A stretch of DNA of 64,000 nucleotides, from assembly GCA_030530775.1 (NCBI GenBank), contig JAUMUG010000007.1:122078-186077 (forward strand), given 5' to 3'. The number at the start of each line of letters is the position of its first letter. Positions within the stretch are counted from its first letter, which is position 1. The notes under the pieces were generated by a model. The model was not told where the DNA came from, made no database searches, and saw only the letters and a program-made list of their open reading frames with translations. This document shows, piece after piece, positions 19,929-29,186 of this stretch. Both the position numbers and the translations under genes were made by a program. The DNA comes from Lautropia sp. GTDB lineage: Bacteria > Pseudomonadota > Gammaproteobacteria > Burkholderiales > Burkholderiaceae_E.

Positions 19929-20756
19929 ATGCCATTTTTCCACCATCCCATCCCCTCCAGCCGTCCATCGCAGCAGCATGCCCGGCATCACACCGTCCGC
20001 TCATTGGCGCTCCCCCTGTTGCTGACCGGCGCCTTGCTGAGTGCCGGTTGCAGCACCACCCCGAACATGCCCGCCGATCAGCCTGGCGCTGCCATCGACA
20101 CCCAGCGCCCGCTACACCTGAGCGGACGTTTCTCTCTCAGCTACACCGAAGCACTGCCCGAGCCCAAATCCGAGCACAACAGCGGCCGTTTCACCCTGAA
20201 CCGTGATGGCGACGACCTCGGCATCGAACTGTTTTCACCCTTCGGCCAGACCATCGTCCGCGCCGCCCAGCGTCGCGGCGAAGCAGCCTGGCTCGAAACC
20301 GCCCAGCGGCAGCGCCTGAGCGGCCCCACGCTGCAGGACACGCTGGAACGGGCGATCGGCATCCCGGTGCCCGCCGACCGCCTTCCCTACTGGCTCAGCG
20401 ACGAGTTCCAGACCGTGCTCGAACGCTCACCCGACGGCCAGCGCATCCACGCCCGGGAAAACGACTGGCGCATCGAACGCGATGGCCGCCGCTGGTTCCT
20501 CGTCTGGCACCAGAGCGGCCGCCGTCTCGAAATCCGCCTGGTCCTCGACACGGTACGGAACCCGACGCCGGACGCAACGGGCAATCCCACGACACGGCCC
20601 GCCGGCGGAGAAAACAGCAGCCTGCCGCCGCCCCTCTCTCCCATGCGGCGTTCGGCCTCGTATCATTCCCCGGAACCGGCCACTTTCCTTCGTCCACCAT
20701 GTCCGCCGATCCGACCCGACGACCCGTCCTCCGCCTGCCCGCCCCTGCCAAGCTGA
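19929..20756 (+). CDS. lolB: LolB, outer-membrane lipoprotein receptor
   Basis: Accepts lipoproteins from LolA and inserts them in the outer membrane. It has 275 residues from ATG 19929. The lipoprotein signal ends LLSAG-C at Cys41. The LolB half-barrel includes LSGRFSLSYT, SGRFTLNRDGDDLGIELFSPFGQTI and the C-terminal DWRIERDGR. The final 60 or so residues are Pro/Ser-rich and not LolB-like, and the reading frame runs 58 bp into ispE. The order TPR protein-lolB-ispE is conserved in the lineage. Confidence 0.9.
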   Translation: MPFFHHPIPSSRPSQQHARHHTVRSLALPLLLTGALLSAGCSTTPNMPADQPGAAIDTQRPLHLSGRFSLSYTEALPEPKSEHNSGRFTLNRDGDDLGIELFSPFGQTIVRAAQRRGEAAWLETAQRQRLSGPTLQDTLERAIGIPVPADRLPYWLSDEFQTVLERSPDGQRIHARENDWRIERDGRRWFLVWHQSGRRLEIRLVLDTVRNPTPDATGNPTTRPAGGENSSLPPPLSPMRRSASYHSPEPATFLRPPCPPIRPDDPSSACPPLPS

Positions 20757-21673
20757 ACCTGTTCCTGCATGTCACCGGCCGGCGTGCCGACGGTCTACAC
20801 CTGCTCGAAACCGTCTTTCAGTTCATCGACCTCTGCGACGACATCAAACTGCAGCTGGATCCGGGTGGTGCCATCGGCCGCAGCCATGACCCGGAAGGCG
20901 TCGCCGAAGCCGATGATCTGACCCTGAAAGCGGCCCGTGCGCTGCAGGCCGCCACCGGCTGCCCGCTGGGTGCACGCATCACCCTGCACAAGCGTATCCC
21001 GATGGGTGCCGGTCTCGGCGGCGGCAGCTCCGATGCGGCCTCCGTGCTGCTCGGACTCAACCAACTCTGGCAACTGCATCTGCCCCGCGAAGCACTGATC
21101 GACATCGCCCGCCCGCTGGGCGCCGATGTGCCGATTTTCGTCTATGGCCGCAATGCCTATGCGACGGGCATCGGCGACGTCTTCCAGCCGATCGAACTGC
21201 CACAGCGCTGGTTCGTACTGCTGATGCCGCCCATCCACGTCGCCACGGCCGGTGTGTTTGGTGCTCCCGAATTGACAAGGAATACAAAGCCCCTCACAAT
21301 CCGAGGCTTCACAGGATTGGCAGGACGCAACGACCTGCAACCGGTCGTCGAAGCCAGACAGCCCGCCGTCAAAACGGCCCTGGCGGTTTTGAACCAAGCA
21401 GCGCGGGCTGTTGCGTCCAGAACGGCAAAGCTTGCCGCCTGCACCGACATTTGCGTTAGAATGACAGGCTCTGGCGCCTGTGTTTTTGCAGCCACGGATT
21501 CGCTCGAGGATGCCCGGGCCCTTGTTGATGAAATTCAACAAATCGGCACTGTAAATTCTGTAAGCAAGCATACGCCAGAGGCTGAACGTATTACAATGCG
21601 GACAGAGTTTGGCACCCTTTATTTGGTTGAAGGGCTTGCCAGTCACCCGTTGGGGAGTCGCCAAGTTGGTTAA
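20699..21673 (+). CDS. ispE: IspE, 4-diphosphocytidyl-2-C-methylerythritol kinase
   Basis: GHMP kinase of the MEP isoprenoid pathway, 324 residues. Substrate motif APAKLNLFLHVTGRR lies near the N-terminus, and the ATP-binding PMGAGLGGGSSDAAS at about 100-114. The C-terminal third (from about 21275) is visibly more AT-rich and less biased at third positions than the first two thirds. Its stop (TAA at 21671-21673) lies inside the tRNA-Gln gene, so the two overlap by 23 bp. Confidence 0.95.
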   Translation: MSADPTRRPVLRLPAPAKLNLFLHVTGRRADGLHLLETVFQFIDLCDDIKLQLDPGGAIGRSHDPEGVAEADDLTLKAARALQAATGCPLGARITLHKRIPMGAGLGGGSSDAASVLLGLNQLWQLHLPREALIDIARPLGADVPIFVYGRNAYATGIGDVFQPIELPQRWFVLLMPPIHVATAGVFGAPELTRNTKPLTIRGFTGLAGRNDLQPVVEARQPAVKTALAVLNQAARAVASRTAKLAACTDICVRMTGSGACVFAATDSLEDARALVDEIQQIGTVNSVSKHTPEAERITMRTEFGTLYLVEGLASHPLGSRQVG

Positions 21674-21727
21674 GGCACCGGATTTTGATTCCGGCATGCG
21701 AGGGTTCGAGTCCTTCCTCCCCAGCCA
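21651..21727 (+). tRNA. tRNA-Gln, anticodon TTG
   Basis: The cloverleaf folds by eye. The acceptor stem is TGGGGAG paired with CTCCCCA. The D-arm is in GCCAAGTTGGTTAAGGC, the anticodon stem CCGGA/TCCGG holds a TTTTGAT loop (anticodon TTG), and the T-arm contains GGTTCGAGTCC. The discriminator is G, with encoded CCA at 21725-21727. The U1-A72 first pair is a glutamine identity feature. It lies between ispE and prs, its usual place in Burkholderiales. Confidence 0.97.
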
Positions 21728-21859
21728 TCTTTCTGTTGGGTTGATCTCACCATCGGCTTGATGCCCCATGGCAGCAGCAAACGCTCTGTTTCCGGATCAG
21801 CGCTTCTGACGGGTCAGATTCTCGTGCACCGCAGCTCCTATCGCTCCAGCCCCGACACC

Positions 21860-22819
21860 ATGCCCGCACTCTGGTCCGAAGGGCCGGTGCTGTTCACGGG
21901 TAACGCCAATCCCGCTCTCGCCGCCGACGTGGCCGCCCACCTGGGCATCCCGCTCGGCAAAGCCATCGTCGGCAAGTTCTCCGACGGCGAAGTCAACGTC
22001 GAGATCCTCGAAAACGTCCGTGGCAAGGATGCCTTCGTCATCCAGTCCACCAGCGCGCCGACCAACGACCATTTGATGGAACTGCTGATCCTGGTCGATG
22101 CACTGCGCCGCGCATCGGCCGGACGGATCACCGCCGTGCTGCCCTATTTCGGCTATGCCCGCCAGGATCGCCGCGTCCGCTCCTCACGGGTGGCCATCAG
22201 CGCCAAGGTCGTGGCCAACATGCTGCAGGTCACCGGCGTCGACCGCGTGCTGACCATGGACCTGCACGCAGACCAGATTCAGGGCTTCTTCGACATCCCC
22301 GTCGACAACATCTATGCGGCACCGATCCTGCTGTCGGACATCACCCGCCAGAAGTTCGAGAACGTGATGGTGGTATCGCCCGACGTGGGAGGTGTGGTTC
22401 GCGCCCGGGCGCTGGCCAAACGGCTCGACTCCGATCTGGCCATCATCGACAAGCGTCGCCAGAAGGCCAATGTGTCGGAAGTGATGAACATCATCGGTGA
22501 AGTCTCCGGCCGCACCTGCCTGCTGATGGACGACATGGTCGACACCGCCGGCACCCTGTGCCGCGCCGCCGAAGCCCTCAAGAATCATGGTGCCCTGCAT
22601 GTCGTGGCCTACTGTACCCACCCGGTGCTGTCGGGCAAGGCCATCGAACGCATCACCGAATCCCAACTGGATCAGCTGGTCGTCACCGACACCATCCCGC
22701 TGACCGCCGAGGGCAGAGCCTGCGACAAAATCCGTGTACTCGGCTGTGGCCAACTGATCGGCGAAACCATCCTGCGCATCAACCGCTCCGACTCGGTTTC
22801 GATGCTGTTCATGGAGTAA
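21860..22819 (+). CDS. prs: Ribose-phosphate pyrophosphokinase
   Basis: Makes PRPP from ribose-5-phosphate and ATP for purine, pyrimidine, histidine and tryptophan synthesis. It has 319 residues from ATG 21860. Motifs: [33 protein letters not shown], the metal site [18 protein letters not shown], and the PRPP loop [12 protein letters not shown]. An in-frame ATG at 21758 would add 34 residues not typical of the family. Neither start has a clear Shine-Dalgarno, so the start is less certain than the identity. Confidence 0.96.
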   Translation: MPALWSEGPVLFTGNANPALAADVAAHLGIPLGKAIVGKFSDGEVNVEILENVRGKDAFVIQSTSAPTNDHLMELLILVDALRRASAGRITAVLPYFGYARQDRRVRSSRVAISAKVVANMLQVTGVDRVLTMDLHADQIQGFFDIPVDNIYAAPILLSDITRQKFENVMVVSPDVGGVVRARALAKRLDSDLAIIDKRRQKANVSEVMNIIGEVSGRTCLLMDDMVDTAGTLCRAAEALKNHGALHVVAYCTHPVLSGKAIERITESQLDQLVVTDTIPLTAEGRACDKIRVLGCGQLIGETILRINRSDSVSMLFME

Positions 22820-23115
22820 TCTCCCGCGGCCGTGTCCCAGCCAGGCGAGCCGCTGGACTGTCCCTGCCCCGCACCGCAACGGGTACGGCGTGCCGGCAAC
22901 AGCCGGCAAAAAACACCGGCAAACACGTCGGCCGTGGACATCGCCGACTGCGAAACGCGGCGTGGCCGAGCAGTTGGCAAGCCATTCGAGGCGCCCGCGC
23001 CGACGTAGCCAGTGCCTGTTATCATCAATGGTTTTTCTGCCTGGCATCGTCAGCCAGGCGTTTTCAACCCTTGCCGAGTCTGGTCGCGGACCGGCAGACA
23101 CAAGAAGGAAATGTG

Positions 23116-23730
23116 ATGCAAGTCATCGCTCAAACGCGCAAAGACGTGGGGTCGAGTGCGAGCCGCCGCCTCCGTCGTGCCAATCAGGTTCCCGGCATCG
23201 TCTACGGTGGTGAAGCCGCCCCCGTACAGGTAGCCCTCGATCACAACGCGCTCTACCACGCACTGCGCGTCGAAGCTTTCCACTCCTCCATCCTGGACCT
23301 GGAAATCGACGGCAAGAAGCAGCAGGTTCTGCTGCGCAACGTGCAATGGCACCCCTACAAACAACAGGTGATGCACGTCGACTTCCAGCGCGTCTCGGCC
23401 GACCAGAAGATCACAGTCAAAGTACCGCTGCACTTCGTCAACGCCGACGTCTCGCCGGCCGTCAAACTGAACAAGGCCGTGGTCAACCACGTCATGACCG
23501 AAATCGAGATCCAGGTTCTGCCGCAGGATCTGCCCGAGTACATCGAAGTCGACCTGTCGGGCCTGGCCATGGATCACTCGATCCACCTGAGCGCCATCAA
23601 ACTGCCGAAAGGCGTTTCTGCCCACATCACCTCCGACACCGACCCCGTGCTGGCCTCGGCCACGCTGGTGGGCGCTTCGGATGCCGACGCAAACGAAGAA
23701 GTCGCTACCGACGAAGGTGAAAAGAAATAA
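23116..23730 (+). CDS. rplY: Ribosomal protein bL25, Ctc-type
   Basis: 5S-rRNA-binding ribosomal protein L25 with the extra TL5/Ctc C-terminal domain, 204 residues. The start ATG 23116 follows AAGGAA five bases upstream. N-terminal [20 protein letters not shown], the 5S-binding segment [22 protein letters not shown] and the C-terminal beta domain ([20 protein letters not shown]) are clear. The tail is acidic. It follows prs and precedes pth, as usual. Confidence 0.97.
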   Translation: MQVIAQTRKDVGSSASRRLRRANQVPGIVYGGEAAPVQVALDHNALYHALRVEAFHSSILDLEIDGKKQQVLLRNVQWHPYKQQVMHVDFQRVSADQKITVKVPLHFVNADVSPAVKLNKAVVNHVMTEIEIQVLPQDLPEYIEVDLSGLAMDHSIHLSAIKLPKGVSAHITSDTDPVLASATLVGASDADANEEVATDEGEKK

Positions 23731-23744
23731 TCATCGCCGTACAC

Positions 23745-23769
23745 CGGGTTGGCCCCTTGCGCCAACCCG
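23745..23769 (+). terminator. Hairpin after rplY, probable terminator
   Basis: Perfect 9-bp stem CGGGTTGGC/GCCAACCCG with a 7-base loop, 15 bp after the rplY stop. The first T-run (CCGTTTTCG) comes only about 15 bp later, so it may be a weak or Rho-assisted terminator. Confidence 0.5.
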
Positions 23770-23940
23770 CGGAAGCCGGGGCCGTTTTCGCTTGGGCGAT
23801 TTCCGCTTTCCGTACTTCCAGACCGGGCGCGGCGGGTCGATACCCGCCCCCATCCCAACGGGCCGCCAGTCGGCCCGTTCGTTTTCGACTCGACGGATGA
23901 ACGGCCCCGTACACGTCCGCCGTCCTCTCAGACTCTCCCC

Positions 23941-24588
23941 ATGAGCGCCCCCCGTCTCATCGTCGGCCTGGGCAACCCCACCGACAAACACGTCACCGAC
24001 CGGCACAATGCCGGCTTCTGGTTCATCGACGAATTGGCACGTCAGTTTGGCGGCCAGCTGCGCCACGACCCCAAGTTTCAGGGCGACGTCGGCGAAGCCC
24101 GCATCGGCAGCCAACTGGTACGCCTGCTCAAGCCCAGCACCTGGATGAACCGCTCCGGCCAAGCCGTAGGCGGCATCGCCCGCTTCTACCGGCTGGAACC
24201 CACCGACATCCTCGTCGTCTATGACGAACTCGACCTGCTGCCCGGCTCGGTACGCCTCAAACTGGGCGGCTCCAGCACCCACAACGGCCTGCGCGACATC
24301 ACCGCCCACCTGGGCGGCCCGCGCTACTGGCGGCTACGCATCGGCATCGGCCACCCGCGCACCCTCAACCTCGAAAAAACCGTCGTCGACTTCGTGCTGA
24401 GCCGACCCAGCCAGCCCGACCGGCAAGCCATCGAAGAAGCCATCGAACGCAGCCTTCGTGTGCTGCCCGAGCTCATCGATACCGGCAATTGGGAAATCAC
24501 CACCCAGAAACTGCACAGCCTCGATCCGCACATGCAGGCCAAGGCCGCAAGCAAGGCAGCGGCGACCAAGCCCAGCGACTATCATTGA
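23941..24588 (+). CDS. pth: Peptidyl-tRNA hydrolase
   Basis: Releases tRNA from prematurely dropped peptidyl-tRNA. It has 215 residues from ATG 23941. Catalytic features: Asn in GLGNP, His22 in DRHNAGFW, the Asp in YDELDLLPG and HNGLRD. The usual GGHGGHNG loop reads GGSSTHNG here, so the second His-Asn pair is kept but the glycine-rich lead is changed. The C-terminus is Ala/Lys-rich. Confidence 0.96.
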   Translation: MSAPRLIVGLGNPTDKHVTDRHNAGFWFIDELARQFGGQLRHDPKFQGDVGEARIGSQLVRLLKPSTWMNRSGQAVGGIARFYRLEPTDILVVYDELDLLPGSVRLKLGGSSTHNGLRDITAHLGGPRYWRLRIGIGHPRTLNLEKTVVDFVLSRPSQPDRQAIEEAIERSLRVLPELIDTGNWEITTQKLHSLDPHMQAKAASKAAATKPSDYH

Positions 24589-24669
24589 CCCATCTCGCCA
24601 GCGGCCGACCGAAGCCCATCGCCTTTGGCCCGCGGCCCCCCACCAGCACATCAAGGAAAACACGCACCC

Positions 24670-25761
24670 ATGGCACTGCAATGCGGCATCGTCGGCCTGC
24701 CCAACGTCGGCAAGTCCACCCTGTTCAACGCCTTGACCAAAGCCGGCATCGAGGCCGCCAACTACCCCTTCTGCACCATCGAACCCAACGTCGGCATCGT
24801 CGAAGTGCCTGACCCACGCCTCGAACGGCTCTCGGCCATCGTCAAACCGCAGAAAGTGCAGCCCGCCATCGTCGAATTCGTCGATATCGCCGGCCTGGTC
24901 GCCGGCGCCAGCAAAGGCGAAGGGCTCGGCAACCAATTCCTCGCCAACATCCGCGAAACCGACGCCATCGTCAACGTCGTCCGCTGCTTCGACGACCCCA
25001 ACGTCGTCCACGTCAACGGCCGCGTCGACCCCATCGCCGACATCGAAACCATCATCACCGAACTGGCACTGGCCGACCTCGCCACCATCGAGCGCGTCCA
25101 TGCCCGCGAAATCAAGAAAGCCCGCGCCGGCGACAAAGACGCCCTGAAACTCACCACCCTGCTCGAAAAACTTCAACCCCACCTCGACGCAGGCAAACCC
25201 ATCCGCTCGCTCGAGCTCTCCGACGACGACAAGGCACTCCTCAAGCCCTACGGCCTGATGACCCTGAAACCCGCCATGTACGTCGCCAACGTGGCCGAAG
25301 ACGGCTTCGAAAACAACCCCCACCTCGACCGCCTGCGCGAACACGCCGCCAAAGAGAACGCCCCGGTCGTCGCACTGTGCGCCCAGATCGAAGCCGAACT
25401 GGCCGACCTCGACGACGACGACAAACGAGCCTTCCTCGCCGACCTCGGCCTCGAAGAACCCGGCCTCGATCGCCTGATCCGCGCTGGCTACCACCTGCTC
25501 GGCCTGCAAACCTACTTCACCGCCGGCGTCAAGGAAGTACGCGCCTGGACCATCCGCAAAGGCGACACCGCCCCCAAAGCCGCCGGCGTCATCCACACCG
25601 ACTTCGAGCGCGGCTTCATTCGAGCCCAAACCATCTCCTTCGACGACTTCATCCAGTACAAGGGCGAACAAGGCGCCAAAGAAGCCGGCAAGATGCGCGC
25701 CGAAGGCAAGGACTACGTCGTGCAGGACGGGGATGTGCTGAACTTTTTGTTCAATGTGTGA
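24670..25761 (+). CDS. ychF: YchF/Ola1 Obg-family ATPase
   Basis: Ribosome-associated TRAFAC ATPase, 363 residues from ATG 24670. P-loop [15 protein letters not shown]3 [25 protein letters not shown], then a helical domain and the C-terminal TGS-like domain (ELNFLFNV at the very end, with [10 protein letters not shown]). The pth-ychF order is common. It is the last clearly core gene before the defence island. Confidence 0.97.
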   Translation: MALQCGIVGLPNVGKSTLFNALTKAGIEAANYPFCTIEPNVGIVEVPDPRLERLSAIVKPQKVQPAIVEFVDIAGLVAGASKGEGLGNQFLANIRETDAIVNVVRCFDDPNVVHVNGRVDPIADIETIITELALADLATIERVHAREIKKARAGDKDALKLTTLLEKLQPHLDAGKPIRSLELSDDDKALLKPYGLMTLKPAMYVANVAEDGFENNPHLDRLREHAAKENAPVVALCAQIEAELADLDDDDKRAFLADLGLEEPGLDRLIRAGYHLLGLQTYFTAGVKEVRAWTIRKGDTAPKAAGVIHTDFERGFIRAQTISFDDFIQYKGEQGAKEAGKMRAEGKDYVVQDGDVLNFLFNV

Positions 25762-26024
25762 GTACAAGCATGAGTAGTCAGCTCGTACGAAAACATTCTT
25801 TCTCCAAGGCTCAGAATGAAAATAAGCGCCCCTGGCGGGATTGCTTTCACGTTCCCGTCATGAAGCGATCGCCATTCTTCACACGTCTGCGAACATAAGC
25901 CGGCAAATAAAAAAGGGGACCTCTACCCCTGCCCCTTCACCAGGGGCGGGGCTGTCGGCACAAGAGGGGCGTCACGGCCAAGGATAGAAGGCATATCCGT
26001 TGCCGCCATTCAATACGTGCGACG
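25762..26024. other. Core/island junction
   Basis: 263 bp between ychF and the first defence gene, with no supported gene. Base composition drops here. A small hairpin AGGGG...CCCCT next to an A6 run (about 25909-25928) reads as a terminator only on the minus strand, where no gene ends. No integrase, tRNA fragment or attachment repeat was seen. Confidence 0.4.
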
Positions 26025-27212
26025 ATGAAAGACGAAACCTCATCGAAGAAAACACCCAAACCCTGGATATCCTTCGACGAACAGTTGCAACTGCTGAAAT
26101 CACGAGGCATGCAGGTCGATGACGATGACGCCGCCCGTGACTACCTGGAGCGCATCGGTTACTACCGACTGAGCGGATACTGGTACCCGATGCGGCGTAT
26201 CGACCATGCAGAATCCCAACGCCAGAACACCCCAATCCGCGCGGACGATTTCGTGCCCGGAAGCCGTTTCGAGGATGCCGTCCGTCTCTATGTCTTCGAC
26301 AAGAAGCTGCGCCTGCTGGCGCTAGACGCGCTGGAACGCATTGAAATGGCGGTACGTGTCGACGTCGCCTACACACTGGGAAAGCGGAATCCCCTGGCTC
26401 ATGAATTGCCGGAACACCTGCACGGCGAGTTCACCAAGAAACGCAACATCCGGGGCAAAAACAAAGGACGAACCGACTACGAAGTCTGGCGGGACAAGTA
26501 TCGTCGGCAGGTCCGTCTCGCCCGTAAAAACCCTTTCGTCGAGCACCACGAAAAAACCTATGGCTGCCTGCCAATCTGGGCCGCCATAGAAGTCTGGGAT
26601 TTCGGAATGCTGTCCAGGATGTACTCAGGCATGAAACATGCCGACCGAACGAGCATCGCCAAAACCTATGGAATCGATACTAGCCAAACATTCTCACAAT
26701 GGCTGCGCAGCCTCAATTTCATCAGAAATGTTGCTGCACATCATAGCCGTTTGTGGAACATAAACGTCCTGGAACTATCAAACGTTCCACAGGACTGGCC
26801 GCCCGATCTCAATAAAGCGCGTCCCTTCTTCTATTTCTGCCTGATGCAAAGACTGCTTCAGGTTATTTGTCCCAACTCCGGTTGGGGAAAACGCTTTCAA
26901 GAGCTGCTGTCCACCGGATTTCCCAACACCGGAACCCCTACCATCTCCCTGCAGGATTTCGGAACGTTTCCCGGTTGGCAAACTGCGGCGCCCTGGACGA
27001 AAACCGAATCCACAAATGAGAACCGGCGCGTACACTCAGAGAGTGAAGAGGCGCCGGTCATATCGGAGCCTATGGTAGGCTTGCCCTCCTCATCTGTCAA
27101 GGTATCCCTCTCTCCTCCCATGGAATTTGCTGACGAACGGACACCGCCCTCCCTTGGCGCAGCGGGATCGTCCACCCGCACAGGCCCAAGCACAGACGGC
27201 GGCGAAGAATAG
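26025..27212 (+). CDS. Abi-like (AbiD/AbiF) HEPN-type abortive infection protein
   Basis: 395 residues; the first 300 or so match the Abi_2/AbiD-AbiF family: KPWISFDEQLQLLKSRGM, YLERIGYYRLSGYWYP, LRLLALDALERIEMAVRVDVAYTLG, then a late RNVAAHH at about 234-240. That last element fits the R-x(4-6)-H motif of HEPN ribonucleases, so phage-triggered RNA cleavage is the likely activity (inference). About 100 C-terminal residues are Ser/Pro-rich, probably disordered and not typical. It stands alone, upstream of the DISARM cluster and on the same strand. Confidence 0.8.
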   Translation: MKDETSSKKTPKPWISFDEQLQLLKSRGMQVDDDDAARDYLERIGYYRLSGYWYPMRRIDHAESQRQNTPIRADDFVPGSRFEDAVRLYVFDKKLRLLALDALERIEMAVRVDVAYTLGKRNPLAHELPEHLHGEFTKKRNIRGKNKGRTDYEVWRDKYRRQVRLARKNPFVEHHEKTYGCLPIWAAIEVWDFGMLSRMYSGMKHADRTSIAKTYGIDTSQTFSQWLRSLNFIRNVAAHHSRLWNINVLELSNVPQDWPPDLNKARPFFYFCLMQRLLQVICPNSGWGKRFQELLSTGFPNTGTPTISLQDFGTFPGWQTAAPWTKTESTNENRRVHSESEEAPVISEPMVGLPSSSVKVSLSPPMEFADERTPPSLGAAGSSTRTGPSTDGGEE

Positions 27213-27611
27213 AGGAGAAAGGGCTACTTGATCCGGTGAGCCTGTCCTAGCCCGGCCTCAAGCAACCGCCTGATCCACGCCACGTGCTGTGCAAAGCCCC
27301 CCAATCGAGCCGACTGGAGCGAATGCGGGAGCCTCTTCTTCGGATATCCTCCCCGTTGCCCACCTCGGCCTCGATCTCTGAAAAACATGGAATCGCTGGA
27401 AAAATCGGGAAAATCGGGAAAACGGCTGACTCACCCAACCGACGAAAAACCTCGGCAGGCGCCTGAAAATGATTGCATGCATGTCCGAGGGAACCCTTTT
27501 GATAAGATCGCAGCAGTGACATGGATCAACGTCGCCAAATCACGACAGCCCATTTCGTGAGAGCCCTGAGCATCTCAGCCCCCTTTGACCGTTTGATGGA
27601 AGCGTGTTGAC
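27213..27611. other. Intergenic region before the DISARM cluster
   Basis: 399 bp with no gene I can support. It includes a short direct repeat (AAATCGGGAAAATCGGGAAAA at about 27399-27420) and, near 27501, an AT-rich GATAAGAT that could be a -10 region for the downstream operon, without a clear -35. Confidence 0.35.
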
Positions 27612-28664
27612 GTGAGTGGAAGAAAGATCGCGTGTGTCGACCTCTTTTGCGGCGCGGGAGGCCTCACCCACGGCTTCCTGGCCGAAGGGCTTCCCGTGGT
27701 GGCGGGGATCGACCTGGATCCGGCGTGTCGTTACCCCTATGAGGCCAACAATGGGCCCGCCCGATTCGTGAAGGACGACATCAGCCTGATCCGAGTCGAC
27801 ACGGTCGAGGCCCTGTTCGGGTCGGCAGATCTGCGCGTTCTGGCCGGGTGTGCACCCTGTCAACCCTTTTCCACCTACGCGCAACGGTACGAGTCCGACG
27901 GGAAAGAAGGGCGTTGGGGGTTGCTCTACCATTTCGCCCGTTTGGTTGAAGGCACGAAGCCCGACATCGTCACGATGGAGAATGTAAGAAACATCGACAA
28001 GCACGAGGTGTTTCACGATTTCATCGACGCGCTGAAAGAGCTTGGTTATCAGGTCGACTATGGGGTGGTCGATAGCTCCCGCTATGGGGTTCCCCAGTCG
28101 AGGCACCGCCTGGTGCTGCTGGCGTCGCGGCATGGCCGGATCGGGATGATCCAGCCGACCCATCCCACACCGGTCACGGTCAGGCAGGCCATAGGCAAAC
28201 TGCGTGCCATTGCTGCCGGGGAGTCCGCCCCCAAGGACAAGTTGCACGTGGCGTCGACACTATCCGAAACGAATCTGAAACGCATCAGGGCGTCCAAGCC
28301 GGGGGGAACATGGCGTGACTGGCCGGAGCATTTGGTTGCCAGTTGCCACCGGGCTAGTCGTGGGCGCACGTACCCCAGCGTCTATGGCCGTATGGAATGG
28401 GACAGGCCGGCACCAACGATGACGACGCAATGCTACGGATTCGGCAATGGTCGTTTCGGCCACCCAGTGCAGGATCGGGCCATTTCCCTGAGAGAAGCGG
28501 CGATCTTGCAGAGCTTTCCACGTGACTATGCGTTCATCCCTCCAGACGGAGAGGTGAATTTCAAAGTACTGGGACGCTTGATAGGGAATGCAGTACCCGT
28601 GGTGCTGGGGCGTGCGATTGCCCGTAGCATCAATCGGCATATCGCATCGATCGTCGCGCCCTGA
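27612..28664 (+). CDS. DNA (cytosine-5) methyltransferase
   Basis: SAM-dependent C5 methyltransferase, 350 residues from a GTG at 27612. Motif I DLFCGAGGLTHGF, motif IV PCQPFS with catalytic Cys83, motif VI ENVRN, motif VIII QSRHRLVL, motif IX REAAILQSFP and motif X RLIGNAVPV are all present in order, so it should be active. The specificity is not readable from sequence. It is paired with the Vsr-like gene 21 bp downstream and heads a run that leads directly into drmD. It may be a separate modification module or play the part of the class 2 DISARM methylase drmMII (inference). Confidence 0.92.
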   Translation: MSGRKIACVDLFCGAGGLTHGFLAEGLPVVAGIDLDPACRYPYEANNGPARFVKDDISLIRVDTVEALFGSADLRVLAGCAPCQPFSTYAQRYESDGKEGRWGLLYHFARLVEGTKPDIVTMENVRNIDKHEVFHDFIDALKELGYQVDYGVVDSSRYGVPQSRHRLVLLASRHGRIGMIQPTHPTPVTVRQAIGKLRAIAAGESAPKDKLHVASTLSETNLKRIRASKPGGTWRDWPEHLVASCHRASRGRTYPSVYGRMEWDRPAPTMTTQCYGFGNGRFGHPVQDRAISLREAAILQSFPRDYAFIPPDGEVNFKVLGRLIGNAVPVVLGRAIARSINRHIASIVAP

Positions 28665-28685
28665 TGGACGCGCGAGGAGGTGGCA

Positions 28686-29186
28686 ATGTCTCCGCCCAAA
28701 GCATCCTCTCCCGAGGTCAGCCGTCGTATGGCGAAAGTGCGGCAGAAAGGCACGGATGCGGAACTGGCATTGCGCAGGGAGCTTCATCGTCTCGGGTTGC
28801 GTTACAGAGTCGCGTTCCAGGTCCTGAGCAAACCACGACGGGTGGCCGACGTCGCGTTTCCCGGTCGGAAGATCGCTGTGTTCGTCGACGGCTGCTTCTG
28901 GCATGGCTGTCCACGACATGCGACATGGCCGAAGCGCAATGCTGATTTTTGGCGTGAGAAGATAGAAACTAACAGGATCAGGGACTTGGACACGGACGCC
29001 CGCCTCGCCGCCATCGGATGGCGGGTGTTGCGGTTCTGGGCACACGAGTCCCCAAAGGATGCTGCTCGACGAGTGGCGGAAGTCGTGGCCGAGGTCGATG
29101 AGATGAATCACCGTGTTTCATCGCCAGGATCGTTCAATCACCAAAGCGCCAGAGGGAGCCGGTCGACAGATGGGGGCGATGAATGA
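28686..29186 (+). CDS. vsr: Vsr-like very-short-patch endonuclease
   Basis: 166 residues from ATG 28686, chosen because GAGGAGG ends five bases upstream; a GTG at 28680 is inside that site. The Vsr fold is evident: MAKVRQKGTDAELALRRELHRLG, catalytic region VADVAFPGRKIAVFVDGCFWHGCPRH, then FWREKIETNRIRD and GWRVLRFW. It nicks at T:G mismatches left by 5-methylcytosine deamination, matching the C5 methyltransferase upstream. Its 3' end overlaps the drmD start by 8 bp, so it is translationally linked to the DISARM operon. Confidence 0.9.
   Translation: MSPPKASSPEVSRRMAKVRQKGTDAELALRRELHRLGLRYRVAFQVLSKPRRVADVAFPGRKIAVFVDGCFWHGCPRHATWPKRNADFWREKIETNRIRDLDTDARLAAIGWRVLRFWAHESPKDAARRVAEVVAEVDEMNHRVSSPGSFNHQSARGSRSTDGGDE

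Noticed and set aside
17661..19991. 776-codon open frame on the minus strand opposite the TPR lipoprotein gene
   Set aside because: It is the mirror of a GC-rich coding sequence; the plus-strand frame has a lipobox and TPRs, and the antisense frame resembles no protein family.
24334..25767. 477-codon minus-strand frame opposite pth/ychF
   Set aside because: Shadow of the conserved YchF gene, with composition dominated by Gly/Asp/Val from codon complementarity.
25905..25935. Rho-independent terminator after ychF
   Set aside because: The hairpin and T-run are in the right order only on the minus strand, where no gene ends; on the plus strand the T-run is missing.
27247..27522. Small gene on the minus strand before the C5 methylase
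   Set aside because: Phe/Arg-rich frames in two registers, no ribosome site, no recognised domain.
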